A stretch of DNA of 64,000 nt, taken from contig NC_134764.1 in NCBI RefSeq assembly GCF_050436995.1, positions 2,418,001 to 2,482,000 on the forward strand, read 5' to 3'. The position numbers were made by a program, and so were the translations under genes. The stretch's first letter is position 1. Every line of letters starts with the position of its first letter. Positions 1-9,100 of this stretch are shown here, in pieces. The notes under the pieces were generated by a model. It saw only the letters and a list, made by a program, of their open reading frames with translations, was not told where the DNA came from and did not search any database. Source of the DNA: Anticarsia gemmatalis. Taxonomy: Eukaryota; Arthropoda; Insecta; Lepidoptera; Erebidae.

Positions 1-289
1 CGATTACCTTAAAATTCTTGTAAATTTTCACCTGATGAGTATTTTAATTAATTATAAATTATAACAAAATACTTATTAAGCCTCACATATTGCAATTTCC
101 TTTTACAATTGACTCGTTACAACTAGCTGTCAACAAACTTTGTGCGATCATCGCGTCAAGCGGATGCTTTTGATTAATTTTGAAATCGATAGTAACGGGT
201 ATTAACGACTGTTAAAATCACGCTATATAATAAAATACATAGAAATTTATTTATTTAGAAAAAACAGGAGCCTAGCAAAATTCTTGACG
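1..289. other. Left-edge sequence without a recognised gene
   Basis: AT-rich sequence. I looked here for the missing first coding exon of Gr-a (a Met start followed by a ...SG.LG..LR.S..FG.A.L-like block, as in the other five receptors) and did not find it, so that exon lies left of the window or has been lost. Confidence 0.5.
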
Positions 290-452
290 CGCGATTCTCT
301 ACCACTATCGACAAACGGCTAGCTATCGAGAAATATTGTATGTTATTATTATAAGTGGGCTGCGGGCGCCGCAAGAACTATTTTTAAAGTACATTTTAAG
401 TGTCAAACTCTCGATACTTAACAGTGCCGATTGTAGAGAATCGCGCTACAGT
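290..452 (+). repeat. Repeat F (palindromic MITE-like), copy 1
   Basis: Begins with gcgcgattctctaccacta and ends with tgtagagaatcgcgctac, so the ends are inverted repeats. The middle carries the family signature of a 'gcgcc...' block followed by 'aactattt' and 'acattttaa.tgtcaaactctc'. At least ten further copies or fragments occur in this window. No coding capacity. Confidence 0.7.
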
Positions 453-480
453 AATGTCGATAAAACTTAGAAAATAATAA

Positions 481-620
481 TAATAAATTTAACCCATTAC
501 TGTCCCACTGCTGGGCAAGGGTCTCCTCCTGTAATGAGGAAGGGTTTAGGCCTTGAGTCCACCACGCTGGCCAAGTGCGGGTTGGGGACTTTGCATGCCC
601 TCAATAAATGTATTAAACAA
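481..620 (-). repeat. SINE family S1, 3' part
   Basis: The reverse complement matches the tail of the full-length S1 copies at 10160 and 41990 (cttgcccagcagtgggac, then the block containing 'tccccaacccgcact'). The tRNA-like head is missing. It ends only about 25 bp before the acceptor of Gr-a exon 2, so the insertion stopped just short of the splice site. Confidence 0.75.
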
Positions 621-643
621 AAACTTATTTATATCAATTTCAG

Positions 644-3600
644 CATGTTGTATGCCAATTGGCTTGTTAAACGACACATACTTACAGTTGATGACAGTGT
701 CTCACGTTGTTACCATCTTAATCAATATGGCAGTAGTGCCTTCTGTGATCTTAGCTGAAGCCTACACCGGAACAAACAGGATGAAGCACACCATCACGTG
801 CTTGGCGCAGATACAGCAGGTCTGAAATAAATACATCTATACTAATATTATAAAGCTGAAGAGTTTGTTTGTTTGTTTGTTTGAAAGCGCTAATCTCAGG
901 AACTACTGGTCCGATTTGAAAAATTCTTTCAGTGTTAGATGGCCCATTTATCGAGAAAGGCTATATATCATTACGCTAAGACCAATCAAAGCAGAGTATC
1001 AGTAAAAATGTTACAAAAACGGGGAAAATATGACCCATTATTTTTTATGTGACGCAAGCGAAGTCGCGCGGGTCAGCTAGTAAAATATGAACAGAACATC
1101 CCATCCGTCCATCTATCATCCATCCATCCATCAGACTGTAAAGTAAAGTTTGATGACAAACACCAATGCTCATACGCATCGTACTGTTCTAGTCATTTTG
1201 ATCAGTACCGTAACAACAGAAATATACTTGCAGCAGCCAGTGTTTTAAAACCACATACATTACATTAGAAATTGTGAATGTAATGTTATATTACAGGTTG
1301 ACAAAAAATCCTGATAAGGAATGTATTAGGTCGGGGAAAAAGGTTTTTCGCATTAAAGAACTTGAAATAAAATCTTTTCTCTACACAAAAAATCTCGTAA
1401 TTTGGGTACCTTACGAGCTCACTGAAAGAAACCTAATGAACCGTGTACTCATTTGTGATTCTTGAAGCCGAAGAGATTTTATTACAAGTTCATACGTACT
1501 ATAATGCGAAAAAACTTTTTCCCCGACCTAATATTTTAAGGGCTTTCTGGTTAAGACCTTGATGTGCGGGTGTGATCGACGCAGGGCAATGTCATACGCA
1601 ATGATAATGATGATTACGTCATGTTCATTTCAGATTAACGCAGAACTAAACCAACACGAAAGTCCTCCTTCTTATGAAAGAATCGAATGGTACTTCATTA
1701 TTTGGTCTCTTATTTTTGGAAATTTTATTACATTCTTGCACTTTGCTCGACACTTTATCGACATTTACAATATTGATGTAGAAGGTATGTAATATTTGTA
1801 AATACATAATTTAATATCTCTTGTTATTTATTATTTTGGATTATGACCGTGCCGGGGCTGCAGCCGCTGCTGCTAATTCCTCTTAACTCATAGGGGCCTA
1901 CGGATTTGTGCCGGTTTAAGCCGCGACTTTGTGGTAATGGGACCTGAACGCTCGCAGTTTCTCTTGAGAAATTGCGAAGCGTTTAAGCGTTCGACGCTAC
2001 TTGTGACCAAAAGGCTGGCCTGTTTATAGCCCAAATGCTATTCAACGTTTCAATGCAGCCAGTCTTTTAGGCGCGTTTTCGGTCCACAGCGATGCGGAGA
2101 TTTTTTTTTAAAGACAACTCCCGCACTGAGATTATCTCTTGTGTCGCTGGGACTTGTAAAAACACACGAACAACGGACACAAAGTACAACCAGACCCGAA
2201 ACAATTATTTAATCGAACCTGGCGATTCAAACTACTGCGCCACGCAGGCATTCAAATTCTACAACGCCCAGTAGATTTCTTACTGTAAGATTGTAAATAT
2301 GTTGTTTTTCTTTATTATATATTTTTCTCAACAAATTGAGCTCCATATCAAACAATACTTTATTATTATTATTGCTTCTATTGATTTCAGCATACATTGA
2401 AATATTATACTTCGCGTTTCAAGTCCAATTGAAAATGTTGCACACATTGATGCTGCAAGTCTCACTCGTTCATATCAAAGTACTTGCTACATTCGAGCAC
2501 CTCAATGATTGTCTGAGGAGCAAGTTGCGACAATTACGTAAAGGAGGTTAGTATACTAATGTTTTACACTGGCATTTTGAGTCTGTAGCTAATTGAAGAA
2601 TCATAAACAGTAGCACGATTCTCTACAATTGGATCCATCAAGTATCGAGAGTTTGACATTTAAAATGTACTGCCAAAATAGTTTCTACCACGCCCATTAG
2701 AGGCGCTGAACCGATGGCCACGCGGTCAAGTAGCATGTTTTTATTTGTACACAAGTAATGTTTGTAAATCAACTGGCAATTTGGTATTTGTAGTCTCACT
2801 TAAAGGACAAAAAAACAATACATTTTTCTAATGAAAATGAAGATGTGTAATGGCCATTGTAACATAACCTAAAATCTTATTTTATTGTACAGACATATCC
2901 CAGTCACTTTCTGAAGAAATCCCCGCGACCATACATCGTCTCGGCATTCACTATTGTACTATCGGTGACATAGTACATCAACTGAGTGACTGCAGCGGCT
3001 TACTACTGACGACTATGATCATATCCTTTCTAATTCACTTCATTATTGTATTCTTCAACCTATTTATAAGCATTTGTAAGTATAGTTTAACTATCATAAC
3101 TTTTAAACTCTCGTGTTGCATGTTTAATATATAATGGGATACGGGAATTAACGCCAACACGCATTTTACCTTAAAATGCCTAACGTTTCGGCGCTAGTTG
3201 CACTCGCCGGAAGGTTGCATAATGTTCTAAAGCAGCAATATCGCAATGATTGAGTTCATTCTAGCTCTCTGTCAGTCTACCGTGACTTGTGAAAACGAAT
3301 TTTTATCATATCGAAGGCTTATGGCCCCTTCCTACTCAAATTTGACACAGAGTAAGCAGTGTCGGATAAGCATGCCTATTATTCCTGTACTATCCATATC
3401 CATACTAATATTATAAAAGTAACTCTGTCTGTCTGTTACTCAATCACGCCTAAACTACTGAACCAATTTGCATGAAATTTGGTATACAGATATTTTGATA
3501 CCCGAAAAAGGACATAGGCTACTTTTTACCCCGGGAAAATGACGTATTCCCATGGGAAAATTCAGGTAATGGACGAAGTTTCGGGTAAAAGCTAGTAATA

Positions 3601-4796
3601 AATGAAATAAGAATCCCTTTATAAAGAATTTCACTAATTGATGATACACAAATTCTTGGCATGTATTTACAGACGGACGTAGCCCGGATATATACGAGGC
3701 TGTGCTTCACGTGGTGTGGATCACATATCATATGGGTAACTTGTTGATGGTCGTGGAGCCGTGTCATAGGACTTGCCAACAGGTGGGTCTTTATGATTTC
3801 CTGTAAAACAATGTTTGTAATAAAGAGATTTTTTTGAAAATTTCTAATTGAAAACGAATAATATTAATTGTATACTAAACTTCAAAATCATAATTTAACG
3901 ATTATTGTTGATTTTGTTAAAATTTTTGTTTATTTACACAAAAATCTGTTAAGCGCCTCTACCGGACTCCGTAAGAATTATTTTGACAGTACATTTTAAA
4001 TGTCATACTCTCGATACTTGACAGTTCCGACTCTACAGAATTGCGCTACAAGTAGCAATCATCTCGTTTAACACCTATACATTGAATTTATTTGTTATGA
4101 TTATTGAAAATGTTGAAAAGGTAATAACAGGTAGAAACCATCGCGGATTGTATATATACACGCATAGTTAACATTAAAATGCATAACGGATAGGACGCCG
4201 TAAAATTAAAAGATAACGATACTTTATTATACATGCATAAGTATTTTAAAATAGGATATAGTGAAGTAGTATACATTATTGATAACATATTTACTATTAA
4301 TGATTTAATTGTATTAAATTCGCAGGTGACCCGCACGAAGCACTTAATAAGTCAGTTGCTGCGCTTCAGTCCGGCGGAGCACTACTCTCTGATGTCAGAA
4401 CTGGAGCTGTTCTACAAGTATCTGATGTCCAGCGAGATCGTGTACACTCCGCTCAACATGTTCAAACTTAATAGAAGCGTTATTGCTACTGTGAGTTCTT
4501 ATAAAATCAAGTAGACTAGCAATTTTGTGCCACCATTCAAGCATATGAAGACATTTTATATGAAAATCTGATCAGCGCCCCTAGCGTGTTCTGTTAGAAC
4601 TATTTTGTTTAAGTAATAATAAATGACAAATCGCCCTACAGAAGACTTTTGTATTGATTTGGATCTCTAGTTGAAATAAAAAGGATAAAAGATAAGGATA
4701 AGGAAAAAAGGATCTTGATACTTTGGTAATATAACTTTTTGGTTTCAGATCTTGGGCAGCATCACTACTTATCTAGTCGTTATAATTCAGATATAA
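644..4796 (+). CDS. Gustatory receptor Gr-a (5' partial)
   Basis: Insect gustatory receptor, a seven-transmembrane ligand-gated cation channel of taste neurons; the ligand cannot be read from sequence. Exons by splicing: 644-819, 1634-1784, 2391-2546, 2893-3075, 3673-3782, 4326-4490, 4749-4796 (stop). They join without a frame break (about 328 residues); phases are 1,0,1,1,1,0,0 at the successive exon starts. The family evidence is the short last exon ILGSITTYLVVIIQI, matching the Gr C-terminal signature TY followed by hydrophobics and Q, plus a one-to-one match to Gr-b. Compared with Gr-b, exon 2 lacks seven codons in the segment after 'DTYL'. No first exon is visible upstream, so the gene is partial here; it could be a pseudogene if that exon is truly absent. 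A polyA signal AATAAA lies at 4832-4837. Introns hold SINE, MITE and repeat A copies. Confidence 0.85.
836..1083 (+). repeat. Repeat A, copy 1
   Basis: Dispersed repeat starting with atactaatattataaagctg, followed by a (gttt)n run, and ending with gcgaagtcgcgcgggtcagct. Several copies occur in both orientations in the Gr introns. The class is uncertain: it has no ORF and resembles short non-autonomous elements common in Lepidoptera. Lies in intron 2 of Gr-a. Confidence 0.7.
1326..1531 (+). mobile_element. Mariner-type MITE, copy 1
   Basis: About 206 bp bounded by inverted ends (ttaggtcggggaaaa at the left, ttttccccgacctaa at the right) and flanked by TA on both sides, as expected of Tc1/mariner target duplication. 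No transposase. The middle block 'gagctcactgaaagaaacc' recurs in the copy at 16985. It lies in intron 2 of Gr-a. Confidence 0.8.
2095..2275 (-). repeat. tRNA-derived SINE family S3, copy 1
   Basis: Reverse complement of a tRNA-like head (gcctgcgtggcgcagtagtt) followed by a body containing 'gggtctggttgtactttg' that recurs in other S3 copies. Intron of Gr-a, antisense. Confidence 0.7.
2609..2715 (-). repeat. Repeat F, partial copy
   Basis: Reverse orientation: gtagcacgattctctacaa, then 'tcgagagtttgacatttaaa' and 'agaggcgctgaacc'. Intron of Gr-a. Confidence 0.65.
3396..3600 (+). repeat. Repeat B, copy 1
   Basis: Starts ccatactaatattataaaag, then tctgtctgtctg and a GC block 'taccccgggaaaatgacg'. 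A longer copy on the opposite strand is at 14236-14680. Possibly the 3' end of a non-LTR element; not proven here. Confidence 0.6.
3944..4053 (+). repeat. Repeat F, partial copy
   Basis: Carries 'agcgcctctaccgg', 'acagtacattttaaatgtca' and ends 'ctacagaattgcgctac'. Intron of Gr-a between exons 6 and 7. Confidence 0.65.
4561..4645 (+). repeat. Repeat F, degraded fragment
   Basis: Starts 'aaaatctgatcagcgcccc' and ends near 'aaatcgccctacag'. The same position in Gr-b (after exon 7) holds a matching fragment at 11120-11222, so this insertion predates the Gr-a/Gr-b duplication. Confidence 0.55.
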
Positions 4797-4983
4797 AATA
4801 GGTCTTAAAATTGTGTGAATGTTAATTTATTAATAAAAAACTATCCAACAATCAATACTATTTATTTTAATCTCAAAGTGCGTTTATGTAATAATTGTAC
4901 TCACAAAACCGACATCAAATTACATTCGAATATGACCAATGACCATGTCGACAATGTAACCAAGATTACGAACTATTAGACAC

Positions 4984-5257
4984 TAGCTGACCCGCGCAAC
5001 TTCGCTTGCGTCACATAAGAGAGAAAGGGTCAAAATTTTCCCCTTTTTGTAACATTTTTTACTAGTACTCTGCTCCTATTGGTCGTAGCATGATGATATA
5101 TAGCCTATAGCCTTCCTTGATAAATGGGCTATCTAACACTGCAATAATTTTTCATATTGAACCAGTAGTCCCTGAGATTAGCGCGTTGAAACAAACAAAG
5201 AAACAAACAAACATACAAACAAACAAACTTTTCAGCTTTATAATATTAGTATAGATA
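4984..5257 (-). repeat. Repeat A, copy 2
   Basis: Reverse orientation: ctagctgacccgcgcaactt at the left and tttataatattagtatagat at the right. Intergenic between Gr-a and Gr-b. Confidence 0.7.
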
Positions 5258-5295
5258 AAACAAAACTTGACATCGAACCCGAAACTTCGTCATCA

Positions 5296-5430
5296 GTGGA
5301 GGTAGTCTATCTAGAGCACCCGTTCGAATAGCACCTGACAAATACATATACTGATGGGTGCTCTTCGTGGACTAGGCTAGGTGCTTTTCGTCCAGGTGCT
5401 ATTCCCACGGGTGCTCAAATGGACTACCAC
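5296..5430. repeat. Short fold-back element
   Basis: Arms of about 40 bp in inverted orientation: left contains 'gagcacccgttcgaatagca', right contains 'tgctattcccacgggtgctc'. About 130 bp in all, no ORF. Intergenic between Gr-a and Gr-b. Confidence 0.6.
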
Positions 5431-5454
5431 GATCAGTGGTCATAATGTAAAAAA

Positions 5455-6100
5455 CTATATATGTATATAAAAATGAATTGCTGTTCGTTAGTCTCGCTAA
5501 AACTCGAGAACGGCTTAATCGATATGGCTCATTTTGGTCTCGAATTATTTGTGGGAGTCCAGGGAAAGTGTAAAAGGTGAATAAAAATGATCGGAATTAA
5601 ATCAAAACAAGGAAGTGTGAGCGTAACTGCGTGGGTCAGCTAGTTATGTATAAATCCCAAAATAAGATAATCTAGCATCGGCCTCCTTGTCAGTCAATTT
5701 GAGTCCGAAGCTTGGGTCATGCCAAAAGATTAAGAAAACAAGAACAAAACGAAACATAAGCTAACTTCAAAATTATGTTAATATTATTACTCATCATTTG
5801 ATTTGTCTTTAAATTAATCAATCATGATAAAATCTATCAGCAACTTCAAGTTTATTTTGTGCTGAAACAACATTGATGTTACTGTAACCAAAATATATTT
5901 TAACTGACAAAGGTAAGAGATCATTTATTATGATAATTAATTTAATTCCACTGTGTATTCTCAGCCATAGAACTTGTCACTGTAGAAGGGATTTCCACAA
6001 GGCACTTACGCAACACCAAACATTTTAGATACTTGTATTGACATAACTCTTTCGAGGTTTTCTTTATAGTACACGGTATTGTTTACCCTCTTTCAGTAAC
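5455..6100. other. Gr-a/Gr-b intergenic tail
   Basis: About 190 bp related to repeat A (ending 'gcgtgggtcagctagtt' near 5645), then AT-rich sequence leading to Gr-b. A likely 5'UTR splice acceptor (ctctttcag) ends about nine bases before the Gr-b start codon. No further gene seen. Confidence 0.45.
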
Positions 6101-6103
6101 AAG

Positions 6104-9100
6104 ATGCATCCCCCTGTACATAATGAGTGTATAGTATCAGGAGCATTAGGCGTTGCTCTACGTTTCTCAAGAATATTCGGAGTAGCGTCACTCAGCATGG
6201 AGCGAGTCAATAATGACTGGCGCGTCTCTGTGTCTCGACCAGCTAGACGTTACGGGAAGGCTGTTATCTTGACTGCAGGTAATACATTTGTACTTTAATG
6301 CAAATAATATTTCCCATGAAAAGTAAAGTACAAACGATACTTTATGATTAAAACTCTCCATGTTCTTCAAACAAAATTGTGAACTATGAAGTTAATTGTA
6401 AAATGTCAAAATAAAGAAGGCGAAGACACGATATACCTGTAGCTCGATTCTCTACCACTATCGACTACCGACAACCGGCTTGCTATCGAGAAATTTTGCA
6501 CGTAAATGTGATCAGCGCCTCTAGCGGGCTCCGTAAGAACTATTTAGGCAGTACATTCTAAATGTCAAACTCTCTATACTGAATAGTATCGACTGTAGAA
6601 CATTGCGGTACTGATTATGTAACAAAAGAAGCTTTTTCCTGCAACAACTTGTTTTAAAAGTTGTATGACAATCGGCTCAGCGCCTCTAGCGGGCGTCGTA
6701 GAAACTATTTTGGCAGTGCATTTTAAATGTCAAACTCTCGATACTCGAGTTTCAATTATAGAGAATCGTGCTACAGGATCCTAGCATTTTTTTTCTTGTC
6801 TTGACTCTATATCACGTTAAGTAATATCGATAAAACTTATTTATATTCATTTCAGCATGTCTTTTCGTTCCAATTAGTATGATAAGCGACGCGTACTTAC
6901 CTAGAGAAAGGAGAAAGTTCTTGCAGTCAGTGTCTCATACTGTCGCCATCATAATCAATATGGCAGTAGTGCCTTCTGTGATCTTAGCTGAAGCCTACAC
7001 CGGAAAAAACAGGATGAAGCACACCATCACGTGCTTGGCGCAGATACAGCAGGTCTGAAATCAATATTTATCAGTAAAGGTGTAGTTTATAGTCTGCCAA
7101 GGAATTTTGCGTCTAGAAAACTGCGCTGAGAGAATGCATAATTTACTTCTTATTTGTGTATTTCACTGTTAAATTTTTGACGAGTTGTTTGTGATTATAT
7201 TTGCGCAAAAACCTGAAGTAAGGCTAACGTTGACTAGACTGACTCCACTCTTGATTGACAGAGTTTCATGAAAAATAAAAACATTACTTCACTTTTAAAA
7301 ACTCTTATTTATCATACTGTTCTGTCATTTTGTCTACTACAAAATATACTTTCAAGCCTTACCCAATATTCAATGATATTTCGGCATTCATCAGCCAGTA
7401 TTAAAAAAAACTATAGTTCCTCTCGACTAATGGTTCCCAACCAGTGATCCGCGAAGTCAAAATATGGTCCGCGAATGGTTTTAAAATAAATTTACAGGAT
7501 GATTACTACACTTTATTTATAATACACTGACATACTGGTCCCTGCTAACAAGAATAATATAATAGTGGTCCTGGACTAAGAAAAGGTTGGGAACCGGACA
7601 ATGCAAAAGTAATGTTATATTACATGTTCATTTCAGCTTAACACAGAACTAAATCAGTACGAAACTCCGAAATCCTATGAAAGAATCGAATGGTACCTCA
7701 ATATTTGGTGTCTTGTTATCGGAAATTTCATTATATTATTGAATTATTCTCCACATGCTATATACATGTATACTACCGGTAGAGTAGGTATGTAATATTT
7801 GTTGTAATGCGTATGAAACTATTTTATTATTTATGCTACATGTTTAATGCAATAACTGCCTCTGTGGCACGGTCAGTAGTGTATGCGACTGCCGCGCAAG
7901 AGGTCTCAGGTTCGAATCCTGGGTCGGGCCAAAAAGTCTTTTCTGAGATTTTCTGTTTAAGAGAGAGTTCTGAAATTGCCCGGAGTTAGGAAGTTGAGGT
8001 CTCAGACCTCCATGCCTCGAAGAGCACGTAAAGCTATCGGTCCTGCGCCTAACCTCTCTCTGCTTGTGTCGGTTTAGCCGTCCCACCAGACTATGAGAGT
8101 GTACCTGTGTATTGTGCACACACTTGGCCACTATGAACAAAGTCCTGCACAGTTGGCTGGATTCAATGAAACTGGCCGCTGTAGCCGAAATCGGCCAGGA
8201 CGACATCATCATCATCATGAGTTCAATGGTCAGCGTAGTCAAATTCAAAAATTGTGTCAAAAAGCATGTGCCGCTTTGAATACTAAGTTGTAACTTGTAA
8301 TGTCTCAACTAAAAGTAACTATTATATCATATTATTATTGGTAATGTACCGAGATATCCTACTACTATCGACTACCGACAACCGGCTAGCTATCGGCAAA
8401 GTTTATTGTTGTTTGTTTGTCGCATGGTGGTCAACCTAGTGTCAATGTTGTTCAAGTCGCCCGAGAGGCCCTTGACATGGCTTAACGACTGTTATCTAAG
8501 TAGACAACAGCCGGGACCGACTTTTTACGTGCCCTCCGAAACACGGAGACGCCCAGCTCAAATACCACTATGCGGTCACCCATCTATGGAATGACCGCGC
8601 CAAGGGTTGCTTAACACACAGATCGTTTACCGACCGGTGAGCGCAACTGGCTATGGGCGCTCCGACAAATAATGTATGACAATCCAATGAGCGCCTCTAG
8701 CGGACACAGTATGAACTAATTATGCAGTGCATTTTATATGTCAAAGTTTTGATGCTCAATAGTATCGACTGTAGAAAGCTCTAACTACGATTGATTTCAG
8801 AACAGATAGAATTTCTGCACCTCGTATTTCATATCCAATTGGTAATGTTGCACACATTGATGCTGCAAGTCTCACTTATTCATATCAAAGTACTCGCTAC
8901 ATTCGAGCACCTCAATGATTGTCTGAGGAGCCAGTTGCGACAATTACGTCAAGGAGGTCAGTATACTAATGATGCATAATATTGTTTTAAATCAAATATT
9001 AAAAAAAACAGATAGTTAGCTTGTAAAGGACTTGACGAAACACTGAACTTGTCGATAGCATACCTAGCTTTGGTGTATATATTTGCAATTCTGTAGCAAT

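Noticed and set aside
7855..7930. Possible tRNA genes at SINE heads (also near 10165, 41475, 50573 and 61775)
   Set aside because: A and B box-like motifs are present, but the 5' and 3' ends do not form an acceptor stem and the sequence continues into repeated SINE bodies.
7844..8308. 154-codon frame on the - strand
   Set aside because: It is the reverse of an S2 SINE and includes the tRNA-like head; no protein family features.
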